The notes beneath the pieces are model-generated. The model ran no database searches. It worked only from the letters and a program-made list of their open reading frames with translations, and had not been told where the DNA came from. The position numbers and the translations under genes were made by a program. From contig JAPEVC010000085.1 of assembly GCA_027946555.1 (NCBI GenBank), positions 1-64,000 of the forward strand: a stretch of 64,000 nucleotides of DNA, given 5' to 3'. Below are positions 11,367 through 23,437 of this stretch, piece by piece. Numbering within the stretch: position 1 is the first letter of the stretch; every line of letters begins with the position of its first letter. Source of the stretch: Gnomoniopsis sp. IMI 355080. Lineage: Eukaryota; Ascomycota; Sordariomycetes; Diaporthales; Gnomoniaceae.

Positions 11367-14300
11367 AATGTTTCGTTGTCGTGGCGCCAGTCAAAGTTTC
11401 GTATGCGTTCCACCACTCTTGCTTCGACGAGAAAAACCGACCCCAGTCAAATGGGCTTTGAAGAGGAGGGGGAGGGCGTTTAGAGACGGAAGAGCAACTT
11501 CAAAAGTGCTATATTATTTGGTCGGAGTTGCAATGGTAGTACTTCAATAATATCATAGAGTCTCAGTGAGCGGGCTGAACCCTTGAATGTGGAGCCGAAT
11601 GCGTGTCCCCGTACAAGCGTACGTAACAAGTGCGGTTTGTCACCGAAAATAAGTTCCGAACCGGGTCCGTGACAGCGTGCGTGGTCCACTATCGAAAGGC
11701 GACGTGCAGCTGGTTGCTTCTTTTGGTGACCGCCAACGAAAAGTATAAGTTTGGACAGACCAAAACGGGAAATCGGAGTAAACGGGAAAAAAATAAAAAA
11801 GGCTGAATGGTGGCAAGCAAGGAGAATAGGTAATGTATGGGAAATCCAAACGACGACGGAATGCGATTTCAGAAAATGGACCATGCAGCGGAATTCGACC
11901 AAAAGAGCCACGCCCAGCATGAATCAGAGACTGGGCAGAGAAAATGCAAGACGCCTGGCACCGGCCAAGCCACAAGTGCACACGCTGCCAAGCGTCTTGG
12001 GTAAGTCTCACGGGCTAGGCGTTGGACGAGGATGATGCCAGGGATGCTGTGGCTCGAGCGTACCACCAGCGTTCATGGGACGATTGGTAGCGAGGAATAT
12101 CCGGAAGAATTCAGACAGGCCTCCTTGCGGGTTGGTGGGGGGCTGGAGGAGAGTGTCTTGGAATTGTGGGAAAGGTTGATTGAAGCGTCGAAAAGAGAAA
12201 CGGCTTCGGGGCTGGAATGTAAAAAGAAGAGAGCGCGAGCGAGAGAGCGAGGATAGAAAAAAGAACAAATCGTTTATTACGTGCATAGACAGACGAGTTC
12301 GGACAAGGAGCTGAGCGGAAACGTGTGAAGCTGCACAAGCAGTCGTCACTGGGTCCTAGCTCTAGCTGGCAAAGCCCCTGTCGACAACCTGGATATCGGC
12401 ATCCAGTGCTACGGGTCTGCGTCTTGTTCGAGTCTGTTTGACGGGCGACGGGATGTCGGCTGGCAGGCTGGCAGGGCTGATACGGCAGTGAAGGGAATGA
12501 AGGCAACTCTTGCGCAGATCCACCGGGCATTCCGTGCCGAGTGATCGTCCTTTTTTTTGACTTGACAGTGGCCCTGTTGAATCAAATTGCTTCATGGCCA
12601 CCGCATATCTCCTCTTGTAGACCCGAAATTCCCTTTTTCGAAGCGCTTCGGCGAGTTTAGGGGGCGCGTCCTCGGCAATCCATCGAATGGCAAAGAGTTC
12701 CTTTTTTTTCCGGAGGGGGCGGGTCTCTGTTTCTACGCTTCTTTCACTGCCGCCAAAGCCGAGATCTCGTAGGCCCGCGGGTCGCCCAAGCTAATTTGTT
12801 GCTGCAAGCTGCAGCTTACTGCATGCTCAGAATTGTCTCTGGCAACTCACAGGCGCGAGAATCCAGTATGCAGGGTCCGCGGGGAGCGTACCCAGATGGT
12901 CTCAGGCTGAGATGGTTGGCTTGTAAAAAATTGGCCCCCCCCCCAAGCTGGGCGCGAAGAATGGGACGCGCGGCCCTTGAACTGTGGTTTGATATATGCG
13001 GGGCCGAGGTTGCGCGGCTCCCAAGACACTACACCAGTGGCCACTCAAGATTCGCCTCGTTAATTTCTTCTTACTACATACGGCAAACTAGGCAGACTGT
13101 CAGACTGGCAGAATAGACTGCTGGTCAGCGCATCTCCGCTATAAATCCGACGAGAAATTAGGGCTTCGGCAGCGCTGCCGCTACTTAGTCTGGGGTGTGA
13201 AGCATCGCGTTATGTACTCTGGTAGGTTTAAATATACTCAATCTTCGTCCGAACCTTTGAGGCGGCTAATCCCTAGCGGCGACCAGAGAAGGGTAGGGCT
13301 CCTGGAACTTGTGACGCTTGATTAACAGTCCACAGAGCAGCGTAGCAGCGTGTGGCATGGCAGTACTGGAGTTGCGGAGGGAGGAAATGATCTGAAACAT
13401 CCAGGCAAGTGGAACGGGGGTGAATCTCTTGCCTAGACCAGTTAGCCGCATCCTATTTCTGGCGGCTGCAACGGTTTGGCACGGACATCACACCGGGACA
13501 CTCCACTCTACCACAGGTGACCGACAAAGCCAATGTGCCCAAGGTGCTTGGCCTCTTGGCTGAGGTAAGTCTCCAAGCCGGATCTTGTCCAGCCGTAGTC
13601 TCCAAACCCTGTGCAACCTTGGAAGTCTCTTATCATGTGCGATTAGATGGTTGATCAGATAATATGCCTGGGTACAATTGAGACGAACTGGTTCCTCATT
13701 TCCAGGTAGCAATGCGATAGGTTACAAAACGCGTCGTCTGCATTACCTCCGAAGGCATGGAAGTATTGTCCGACAAGAAGCGTACCAGTAGTCTTCCAAG
13801 GTTATTCAGATTACCGGTGGGTATGTCAGATTGGCGCCGATAACTCGGATTGGGCCGAGAGATTAAGTCCGACCAAAAGACCAGGGAAGGCTGTTCCGCC
13901 GCTGGCGTCGGAATGGAGGACCGGAGGAGAGTTCGACGACATTCGGCCGAGACATCGCGGTCAAGGTTTCGATGGGAAACACCAGCCGGCTATGAACGTT
14001 GTATGATCTGACAGATGAGGCTATTTAGGCTCCCGTGCTCTGTTTCTATGAAAGGTATGTTTGAATGCTGCGTGTGTGTTTTCTGGGCATATGTTTCCGA
14101 TGATGATGTTCAAGGCATGCCTCATTTTCTTGGCATAGGGAGAAGAGTGAGGGGACTTGGATCAAAGACAGTCTTCGCGGTCCGGTCCACGACGTTTAGC
14201 AAACTTTAAACTAGTCGCTGACAACAGCTGTGAAGCTAAGTCGGAAGAGGTAGTGTGTTTGTCTCAGTCTCACCTTTGGGGTGGTAAGAGGCCCTACTCT

Positions 14301-15910
14301 CCCTTGCCCGAGTCAGCACGGTTGGGATGAAGGAAACTGTCAATGATAGAGTCATGTATTGAATACAAATATCACAGACTCGACTCACTAGACAAGCGGG
14401 AGAGAAGCGCAACAGGGTAAGAAGGCCTCAAGCGTAGCTACGTCTGATGGGACGTTGTTGTGCAGAGGAGGTACATGACGCAGATGAAGAGGGATGTTAT
14501 TCCTGCATAACAAGCACTGTCTCTCTCCAAGCTCCTGACTCTCCCTTATACATATACATCCTCATATATCTTCCAGGTATTATGTATTCGGACCAGCAAA
14601 TATGAAAGACATGGTGTCAGATCGATATGAAAAATGACAAGCTGATATAAATAAGCGAGTCATCTACAAGCTATACCGACAGCGCGTTCAATCACTGATT
14701 CGCCAAACGAAACGGACCGAGCTTAACTCTAATGATAAAGACGTGACAAGTCCAAGACAAGCTGTCGAAGGTTTAAGCACGAGTCTAGAATCATGACCTC
14801 TGATTATCCAAGTTGAAGCAAGCGTCTGCAAGCAAGTAGGGCCTAAGGGAGCAGTCGTCGGGTCTCAAATGCAGCCTATGGACAATACTTCGGGGGCAAT
14901 ATAACGGATTACATAGTTCTTGGGTCGACGAGTCGATGTAAATATGCTATTTTGCCAACAGAGCTGGATATCCGATGTACTGAAGCCCGTAGGTATTAAG
15001 ATTAGGGGCCTACCTCAAAACCATTCGTAGGAATGTTCTACAGATATGTATCTGAACTAGTCTCCTATTATCACTTCTAACAGACGTCAAATTCCACGAC
15101 TACATGCCTACATTCACACCGCCGCGAGGAACACACGTATGCGGTGACTATTGTACGACTCGAGTGGAGCTGCAGGTAGATTGGTAATGACTGACCTCTC
15201 CAGATAATCTGCCATCATGACTTTGAAGAGGACGCTGTAACAGAAGGCCATTTATTTGTTTTCATAATACACATTTCGTACTTGCTGTCCATGCCATGTT
15301 TCAAAACTGCATGTGCAAAGAGCTCTTCTCTGCCTCGTGGTCTCAAATCCACCTGCCACGGCCCTAGATAGGCAATTATTGTACATACACACCGATGAAC
15401 TGAGTTCCATGTCCATGAGGTCTCTTGGGGGCCCTCGTTCTGTCGCGGCCGCGACAAGTATGGAAGAGTTGTGTGCCCTATTTCTCCTCTCGAGTCGACG
15501 AGCGTATAAGTCATCCTATTCTGGTGGAAGGGAGTAATGACGGGCTACTTCACAACATAATGCAGGTGACGGACTAATGGGAGTCTTTGTTCCCGTCGAA
15601 CGTGAGTAACTCGACCTCGATGTCGGGAGCTAAGAATGGAATTAATGTCAGACAGTACGTCAGGAACGCAAGTGGAAGAATGTCTAAGCTCCATATTGCC
15701 GGAAAGTCAATCTAGTACAATTCAATATCCAGATTCACATGCGTAGAAGCAATGCGGAGTCTGTCTCGGCTGATGAACAAGAAGCCCTACCGGGCGAAAA
15801 GCATAACACGATACTTGACTTAGTTATTGTCTTACAGAAGGACCAATTTTGATAGGGATATCTAACCAGAGCCAATATTCTCATGATTACCAAATGATGG
15901 CGCCTTAATT
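11367..15910. other. 4.5-kb gene-poor region
   Basis: I can support no complete gene here. The first 1.2 kb upstream of the protease is pyrimidine-rich on the coding strand and probably promoter and leader. A run of C lies at 12938-12946. A 42-codon frame on the minus strand, 13508-13636, has coding-like C-ending codons (it contains GFGDYGWTRSGLETYL) but no partner exons that I could join. The rest is AT-moderate sequence with stops in all frames. Confidence 0.4.
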
Positions 15911-16758
15911 TCAAAACCAACAGTGGGCCAGAGCATAGTACTGGGCGTTATGCCTCCACCACTCGGTGTTGTGCCACTCATCCATACAGTCCTCCTCAAG
16001 TCGATATCCAGGGATGAGGGTGGTATGATCTCCTTCGTCACTAACGCTTTCGCTGTCGCTGTCGCTGATGTGCGCAGGAACCGCGGTGTCTGGATCCAGC
16101 TGGGGAAGACTCTCAGGACTCCCAACACGCGCACTAGGCGTGCTTGATGTGGGCGAGCTTGAGAAAATATCTCAGTTAACATTGAAAAATGGGTGGCGGG
16201 GGCGTCTGGGAGGCGGGTGTCCATGCTCACAGCTTCACATGCCATCCAGGCTTCCCAGGCTCGTTGTGGGACTCAGCTCCCCTCAAAGCATTCCGCCAGG
16301 ATGATTTCTGTAATTTTACTCGTGAGAAAAGTTTCTCAACACGGGCTTCGAAATTGGCCGCAACAACTAAGGCCGTGGCCTCAAGGCCTCACCATTTTCG
16401 CAAAGAACCTTGGCCTTCCACTCGAACGCTTCTTCAATAACTTGTCCGAGACGTTCGAACGGATCCTGGAAAGAGTGTATGGCTCGGAGGTGGTAGTCAC
16501 TGAACGTTGCAAGAAGCTACTCTTGACTCGTTTGAGGCCTCGGCTTGGTAGCGATGTCACCGCATGCCAAGGAACGCCCGTCGTTGTACTTGCGCGAGTC
16601 GTGGTGTGGGAAAGGTCTCCGGCGATATGGTCGTCTTCTGTCCCAACTTTTGCCCTGCTTCTAGATGTTCGGAGGGGCCAGGCTTGGGTGAGAGGATCTA
16701 TAGTTGTGAAGGAACCTGCAAACACAAAGGGCGGGATAACGGGCACGAAGGTGGACAT
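15911..16758 (-). CDS. Three-exon unknown fungal protein with acidic C-terminus
   Basis: This gene becomes visible only when three short exons are joined: 16758-16393, 16307-16231 and 16157-15911. The introns are 85 bp (GTGAGG..CAG) and 73 bp (GTGAGC..AAG), and their phases agree (0 and 2). The product has 229 residues. The N-terminus MSTFVPVIPPFVFAGSF is followed by a basic Ser/Thr/Arg-rich region with KKRSSGRPRFFAKM near 110-122, then Ser/Pro-rich sequence. An acidic run DSDSESVSDEGD follows, and the end is strikingly aromatic: DEWHNTEWWRHNAQYY to the final HCWF. No signal peptide or membrane segment is seen. I do not recognise the family. A basic middle plus acidic and aromatic tail would suit a protein-binding or nuclear role, but that is speculation. 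The splice phases and wobble bias make a real gene likely. Confidence 0.6.
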
Positions 16759-18294
16759 GTTGAATATGCGGAGTTGTACTCGATGAAGAAGCCTACCTAG
16801 GTAGCCTGTGTTGAGATCTCGCGAGGTCAAAGGAGGGAGCACGTATTTGTAGAGTTCCTGGTATGATGTGGTTTAAGCTCCGGGACGAGCTCACAGACCT
16901 TGGGTATCTAGGTACGCATCCCGAGAGCGAAAAGGGAAACCCCACGAAGGTTACTGGGACCGAAAGGTAATGCTGTGTACGACACGACGACGGCACCAAC
17001 TTGAATATATCTTCCTACTGTTTGACCTCCTAGTCAGTCCATAACGACATGCTATCTAACATTCTCGGCGCCAAGCGGGCCAAACTAGCGTCCAATAGGC
17101 CAACACACATAGTCGTCGCCAAGAGATATCCCAACTTTTGTGAAATCAAGCGGCGGTATGGCAGCCCAGTAGAACAGAATCAGGACTCAAGAGGGTTTGG
17201 CACGGAGCCAGTGGCCATGGATTACTTGCCTTTAGTCGTGAACGAGGCAGCTCCGGCGCTCCCGGATGTGAATAGCCTCAAGCCTTTGTCTTGATGTGGT
17301 GCTCAGCCACAGCGCGCCAGCGACAAGCCAATGCCAAGGTATGTAAATGCGCACGACAAGCCAAATGGATGCTGACGAACGGCACTTGGTTTAATACTCT
17401 CATGTCTTTGAATAGCTTTGCGGATAAACCCTTATGTCTCTGCAACGTAGTAGCTTTGCGGAGAAGTGAAGTGTATTGTAAAGGGTGTATTGGCCCGCGT
17501 ATGGGAGCTCGCCCTCTATCAACGTTAACTTTGTAACACTCTGAATCGGTAATTCCTATAAAAACATTTGCTGATGTGGAATGATTCAAAATGGGTTTGG
17601 AATGGAATTCACAGGAATAAGAACATTGGTGTAATATTACATCTAGTTCTGCACCGAATGCTAGCAACGTAAATATAAATCGTACAATGGGGCTCGGGGT
17701 AACAGGCATGGACTTTTCCTTGTACAGGTATAATACATATACAACCAAGAGTCTCTGCCAGAAAGGCTAAGAAGTCAAACACATTCTATTGAAGCATCTC
17801 AGAATTATGTTATAATTATGATAGCATTTGACTTATGATTGAATACGTCTACCAAGACCTCAACTCACGTGGAAATCTGGGCAGTCAAGATGAACTCGGC
17901 AGGGCCGGGGTTCTGTACACTGTAGTTGAATGGTACTGTACTTCTCTCAGGGGAACATCCTTGACCATCGACCCTACTGAGGCCCGGGTACCGTAGTAGG
18001 TACTTGTCCAGTACAGCAAGGAACACAGGGATCCCTCATGCAGGCAATGGAATTTCCCCGGGCCCACAGTGCCTGCCAGCCTGCCCCGCCCCCGCGTTGA
18101 CAAGCGAGCGACCCAGCGATAGTGGTGGTAGACTTCACATGTTCATTCCTGACCAGCTCAGCGTCATCGTCATCTCTTCAAACCACCACCACACCGAAGT
18201 TGTCTATCCCACGGCCTGTCTGCTGTTTCTCTCTCCATTCCCCTGCCACACACGACCAGATCGAAAGTCTCAATACCCTAAACAACTGGACCTG
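16759..18294. other. Intergenic, promoter side of atg101
   Basis: No secure gene lies here. A TACCTAGGTA palindrome is at 16794-16803, just upstream of the start of the minus-strand unknown gene. A plus-strand ATG frame at 17049-17294 (81 codons) has no clear coding bias and I leave it out. The last 250 bp lead into atg101 and are CT-rich. Confidence 0.4.
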
Positions 18295-19392
18295 ATGGAT
18301 AACAAGCTCCCCGAAGCCCGCCTCCCGCAGGAGTTCATCCTCGACGCCTTCGCCGACCCCTCCTCGGTGCGCGACGTCGTGCGCGGTGAGCAGCCTTTGT
18401 CCCCTGTGGCGCCTTCTTTCCCCTTTCAAGATCTTCCCAACGTCTCGAGCCTTGCGCACGCAAGCATACATAGTTCCCCTCGCATCGCAACAACCTTATC
18501 GGTGTGCCCTGATCGCTCTGGGCGTTGGTAGATAAGGCACAGCAGCCGGCACACTTGAACTCCAGATTGAGGAATTAGGGAAGCAAAGCGTGCTAATGAG
18601 GACGACCCAAACAATAGGCATTCTCCATACCATTTTCCACCACCGCTACTTCCCAACCATCACCCCTCACACCCACGACGTCCTCGACCTCACCCTCCCC
18701 TACGTAGCCGAGCCCGAGCTCGAAACGCTCATTGACCAACGCACCGCCGCCCTCGTCGCCGACCTCTCATCCTCCGCCCCTTCAACGCCCTCTTCCCTCC
18801 CGCAACAGGCAAAGGCGATGCTAGGCGGCGTGGTGGGCGTTGGCGGTGTTGGTGGCGGACGCGAAGGAAGCAGTGGAGGAGGCCGGGGCCGTGTGACAGT
18901 GCAGTTTATGGAAAAGAGCAAAGCCGGGCGGCGGCGCATGGGGATGTGGGGCGGCAAAGGTGAGGAAGACGTGTGTTGGGAAAGTTGGACCGTCAGGGTG
19001 ACTGTTGCGGAGCCCAAGACGGAGAGTGGTGAGTTTATTTCTCTTTTCTTCTGGCCTTCGTCAAGAGGTCGCGAGCTGGCCTGTAGGCGGCCAAGATGCC
19101 AGCAATATCCCATCGTTCCAAGGCAGAGGCAGAGGATCCGGCCCTCAATACATACACACTCTATCTCCCTCTACTAACCTCCTACCGCCGAGCAGAACGC
19201 GCCAAAGTCCGTCGTGCCACCGCCTCCACTCTTCTTACCACCACTATGAAGATCATCACCTCTGTCAACACATACAAAGACCACATCCCGCCCATCACCA
19301 TGCAAGGGGACGCAAACCCCTTTCCCTACGCCATCACGGTCAACCAGCGGAACGACACCGGTGGTGGTGGGATGATGAGGGGCTTCTTTTGA
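18295..19392 (+). CDS. atg101: Autophagy-related protein 101 (HORMA domain)
   Basis: Three exons, 18295-18385, 18618-19028 and 19196-19392, give a 232-residue protein. The first intron is long for this window (232 bp). Characteristic segments are VRDVVRGILHTIFHHRYF, the THDVLDLTLPYV strand, LETLIDQR, VQFMEKSK, and a CWESWTVRVTV strand. The C-terminal PFPYAITV closes the HORMA fold, and ITSVNTYKDHIPP matches the helix-loop before it. ATG101 pairs with ATG13 in the Atg1/ULK initiation complex of autophagy in filamentous fungi and animals. A Gly-rich insert lies at about residues 94-120. The tryptophan of the animal WF finger is kept as W141, but the following Pro-Phe is Gly-Gly here. The last acceptor is a tandem AGCAG, so two isoforms differing by one residue are possible. 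Confidence 0.92.
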
Positions 19393-20977
19393 TGGAGATG
19401 TGCAGACAGCTTCACGCAATAGAACTTATCCTACACCTTGAAGGACACGATAAAAGGGTGGGATCAGGGTCCTAAAGGGTCAAGGTAAAAGTGCCTACCC
19501 CCTCGGACTTGGCTTGGGGAAACTGAAAGCTTGCACACCAACTGGCGGTCCAGCTGGAGGGAGAGGGGCACTTTGTCTCTTGCGCTGTGGCGAGCTATTA
19601 TGATTGCTGCTGCTGCTACTACTCCTGCGGCTGGAGCAAGAGGCCCCCCCTCCGCCTTACACCTACGCACGATACAGCGACTACACGACCGTGCCAAAGC
19701 AGCAGGCATGAGACATCCAGATGACGCAACGCCTCACGGTGTTCCTCGTCCTATGCTAGTTGTGGGATCTCATACCCACCAACGCACACCTGAGAAAACG
19801 AAGCATCCAGTCACCGCGCCGCACCGGCCGTCCTTTTAAGCCACTCCCATCGTTGACCCAACCAGAGGGGTAAAGCGGGGGCTGAAAACAGTGAGAGATG
19901 GGGCGCACATGGGCCATGAGCTTTCCTGAAAAGCCACCCAACTCTGTCCCAAGCCCGAACACCCGCGAACACGCGCAGAGTTAGCCAAGTAGGACCCGCA
20001 CAATACAGAGGGCGAGGATCGCAGGAAGAATTAGTCCAAGGGGACACGATTATAGAGGAAGAGAGAAAAGGTTTGGCTCAGAACATTCAAAGTCAGATTC
20101 ACAATATAGTCAGGTCCACACGCCACCAAAGCAAACCTCTGCAACTTGAAAAAGGCACGGCCGCTTCGGAAAGAGACGGACTAACAGCGTGAGTCTCCAA
20201 CAGCATAGCATCGTTTGCGTATCTGCGTAGGCGCGCTTGCCAGCGGATTTGACTGTGGTGCAACGTTCACCGGACGTGCTATAGTCCAGGACCCGACAGC
20301 TTCGTATCATGGATAGCACACATCATATATATATTCATCCGCACATCGTCCTCGACGTTGTAGAAAGCCCGGTGATAAATTTGTCCATTGGTGCCGGCAT
20401 AAGTAAATGTGACTAAAGTCAACCTTGTAGAAAACCCGGGCATAATCCAGCGTGGCAATAACCTACCGCCCGGGCTCTTCCTTTCGCAAAAAAAACCAAG
20501 CCAAAATCAAATCCTAACCTGCTTGCCGTGCTAGTACCTGTGCAATCCTCAAAAACACAAAACCAAATACCCTTTCCCCTTCCATTCCTTGTTCCTGTCC
20601 CAATCATGGCCACACGATTATCCTTTGGCTCCTTGCTTGCATTCCTAAACGATTTCAAAAGACACTAGACAAACTCAAAAGCATTGAGGTATGAGAACCC
20701 TTCCCTGCCGTCAACCGTGACCAGGAACTCCATGCGCTTGAAAAACATATGCCCTGGTCCTTCTTGCCGTAACCCAATGATGACGTCTTGTTCTTCATGG
20801 CTACACCCATAACAGCTGCGAAAGACAGAGACTATTCATCCTCGCAGGTCATGGACTTTCGTGTAATGGTAATAAAGGTGGTGGTGAAGCTGCAAAATGC
20901 CGCCGAGCCCATAAGCAACCAAGATATAATGGCCCCAGCAATGGGCCATCCTAGAGCCTAAACATGTCGCTAGGTTT
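19393..20977. other. Convergent intergenic region
   Basis: This lies between the 3' ends of atg101 and the forkhead gene. I see no gene. A short CTG/CTA-type repeat lies near 19608-19625 and a TATATATAT tract near 20326-20333. Both untranslated regions are expected here. Confidence 0.45.
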
Positions 20978-23437
20978 CTAACCATATTGATGAAGGGTGG
21001 CAGGACCGAAAGGCTCTACGCCTATAGGTCTCTCGCCGATGCTCCGAAATGACTGCGTGAGGTCCAATGCACCTGGGCCTTCGTAAGAACCCAAGTTGCC
21101 AAGGTCGACCTCAGCTTCCAAATTCTCCGACTCCTCTTCAGCGATCCAGCTTTCCGGACCAAATCGCACGGACTTGCCGGTGCTGGGAAGAAACCTGCTC
21201 GGTGACAGGAATTTGCTTGCCGATACAACCTTGCTGGGCGAATCGTATGACCAAGGAGCATTCTCGTCACCCTGGGGGAAGAGAGGGAAGGACTTGTAAG
21301 GAGACGACGCGATGATAGGCGTCTTCTGATTTTTCTTTGCACTCATGAGCTCATCGAGCATTCTCCCGGCGGAGTTTGCTGGGAGAGGTGACTCCATCTC
21401 CGGACCAGACGTGTTATCCTCCCAGATGGCAAAACTATCGAAATCTACGCGGTGTTGGCGTCTGGCCGGGTATCTCTTGCCGTAGTCACGAATGACCTCC
21501 GGTGTCTGCAACATAGACTGCACTTGATCCTTGAGCTTGTTGTGTTGACGAATCGGAGAATTGTTAAACTTCGAGGTCGTCTTTGGAGGCGGGAGGATTG
21601 GTGCTGCGGCAAGAACCTTTTTCGTATTTGCAGGCATTCTTGAAGGCGCGGGCATCATCGATGGCGACGCACGATAACGCAAAGGCGAGCCCTTGCCGAG
21701 AGGCGATGAAGGTGGCAGCATAAGGGTTCTGCCCCTGGAGGGGCTGTCAGTGGAAGACGCGCGCAGCTTCCTGATAGCATCTTCAGCACGACCACCCCCT
21801 TGGAATTCTGGGTCCCCTTCACTAGAGAAGACACCCCCTCTCTGTCCGTAACGCAGAATCGAAGATTCTCCGGTCATGTAGCCGCTATCTACACCCATCG
21901 AGTAGCGCTTGCGCTTACCCGATGTGCGACCTGACGAGGCCTCCATTCTGGCGTTGCGGGTCGGTGTATCATGATTCGATGCACGTCTTGAGATGGCGGG
22001 AGGGGAAGAGGTAAGCGCAGCATCGATATGGTTGTAATTCGGAGGCCCATCTGCAAAATCCGTCTCGTCAAAAGCCTGATCGGAAGCCGGGATCGTTGCG
22101 TCTGATGAGCGGTCGGCTTGTAGAGGCGCATGTGTCTGTGTCTCTGGCATCGGTGGAAATTGCAACTGAAAGTGAGGCATCTGAGGTGGCAGCATGGGTT
22201 CTTGAAACGGCATGGGAGGAAGAGCAGATGGTTCCAGTCGACCAGTTGAAATGACCGCCATATTCTTGCCCTGCATCGCTTGGTCGTGTCCAGGCCTCTC
22301 CTTCAAATAGACCTCCAAGAGTTCGCGTTCATTGCCGGGAATGATCAGCCAGTAATTCCCCTTGCCAGGGTCGTCCTTCTCACGGGCCTTCTTCTCAAAG
22401 AATTTCTTGTGCAGACTCAGGTTGTGGCGGATACTGTTCTCCCAGGTGTCGTCTTTCCGGTAGTAGCTCCAGGTCGTTCTAATAAAATCGTAGATTTGGG
22501 ACAGAGTTCGGCGACGTTCCTTTCCTTTCCAAATGGCCAATGCGATCATCTGAGCGTAGGTGTATGGTGGTTTGGCACTATCCTCACCAGGATCTACCGC
22601 GGGAAACTCCTCAGCGTCAGGAATGGGAATCAGTTCGCGGTGTCGACCAGGTTCGTCCAGTTTGGATCTCTTGGCGGCTTTGCGTGGCGAGGTGTGATCC
22701 ACAGTGGGAGAATCGGGGCCGTTGCGCTTGTTGACGCGAGAGTTTGGATCACGCTGGGCGAGAGGCGTCTTGACACCAGCAGGGGCAGGAAGCAGAGACT
22801 GGCTGCGTCCGGCGGTAGCTGACTTGGCCTTGATGATCTTGCGCGGCGTTTGTGGTTGATTTTTATGTATCGAGTCCGTGGTAGGTCCCTGGCAGTTCGA
22901 GGGGGGCGGCGCCAATCTCGGGCCATTCGAGGTGAATGGCGAGTCGAGTTTTGTGGATGCCGGAGGAGGCATGGCAGAACGCGTAAACGACGTGTCGGGG
23001 CCGGACATGGCGGTAAAGTCGGCAGAGAGTGCGTTCGGGTCATATTCAGGCAGGCCATTTGCTGCGAAGTGGTCGGCTGAAAGATCGAAAGAGTCGTCTT
23101 GATAAGTTGAAGCAGGCAATCCTGCGTGGTCGTAAGACGACGTTGCGGGGGGCATGGACATGGAGCCCTGCAGATCAAAGGACATTTGCTGGTGGAAGTT
23201 CACATCGCCAAACATGGGCTGTGAGGAGGACATGAGGTCGAAGGTGGGTTCGGACTGTGGCGTGTAGGATCTGCTAGGTACAGAAGATTGTGACTGGCGA
23301 CGACGTGGGCCGGAGAAGTTGGGCATGGGCGCGCTGTTGGGATTTGATCCTGCTGTAAAGGACTGTGAGTGACTTCTTGGGTACGACGGACGCGACGACT
23401 TGGCGGCGCCTTCGCCATATTGCGAGTGGTGACCCAT
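20978..23437 (-). CDS. Forkhead transcription factor (HCM1-like)
   Basis: An uninterrupted frame encodes 819 residues from the ATG complementary to 23435-23437; the codon nine residues upstream is GTG, so I use this ATG. The forkhead DNA-binding domain spans about residues 289-385. It begins KPPYTYAQMIALAIW and includes the recognition helix WENSIRHNLSLHKKFF and the wing segment GKGNYWLIIPG. The N-terminal 280 residues are Ser/Pro/Gln-rich, as in activation regions. C-terminal segments SVRFGPESWIAEEESENLE and ALDLTQSFRSIG look conserved and may be regulatory. Fungal forkhead proteins of this type control cell-cycle genes; yeast HCM1 acts in S phase. Assignment to the HCM1 branch rather than FKH1/2 is inferred because no FHA domain precedes the forkhead. 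A nuclear location is expected. Confidence 0.92.
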   Translation of the reverse strand: MGHHSQYGEGAAKSSRPSYPRSHSQSFTAGSNPNSAPMPNFSGPRRRQSQSSVPSRSYTPQSEPTFDLMSSSQPMFGDVNFHQQMSFDLQGSMSMPPATSSYDHAGLPASTYQDDSFDLSADHFAANGLPEYDPNALSADFTAMSGPDTSFTRSAMPPPASTKLDSPFTSNGPRLAPPPSNCQGPTTDSIHKNQPQTPRKIIKAKSATAGRSQSLLPAPAGVKTPLAQRDPNSRVNKRNGPDSPTVDHTSPRKAAKRSKLDEPGRHRELIPIPDAEEFPAVDPGEDSAKPPYTYAQMIALAIWKGKERRRTLSQIYDFIRTTWSYYRKDDTWENSIRHNLSLHKKFFEKKAREKDDPGKGNYWLIIPGNERELLEVYLKERPGHDQAMQGKNMAVISTGRLEPSALPPMPFQEPMLPPQMPHFQLQFPPMPETQTHAPLQADRSSDATIPASDQAFDETDFADGPPNYNHIDAALTSSPPAISRRASNHDTPTRNARMEASSGRTSGKRKRYSMGVDSGYMTGESSILRYGQRGGVFSSEGDPEFQGGGRAEDAIRKLRASSTDSPSRGRTLMLPPSSPLGKGSPLRYRASPSMMPAPSRMPANTKKVLAAAPILPPPKTTSKFNNSPIRQHNKLKDQVQSMLQTPEVIRDYGKRYPARRQHRVDFDSFAIWEDNTSGPEMESPLPANSAGRMLDELMSAKKNQKTPIIASSPYKSFPLFPQGDENAPWSYDSPSKVVSASKFLSPSRFLPSTGKSVRFGPESWIAEEESENLEAEVDLGNLGSYEGPGALDLTQSFRSIGERPIGVEPFGPATLHQYG

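Noticed and set aside
16193..16786. 197-codon plus-strand open frame
   Set aside because: It is antisense to the three-exon minus-strand gene, which has consistent splice phases and coding bias; this frame has neither.
17049..17294. 81-codon plus-strand ATG frame
   Set aside because: Codon use is mixed and no domain or conserved motif is seen; it lies in the presumed upstream region of another gene.
22280..22822. 180-codon plus-strand open frame
   Set aside because: It is antisense to the forkhead DNA-binding domain and has no protein-like character.
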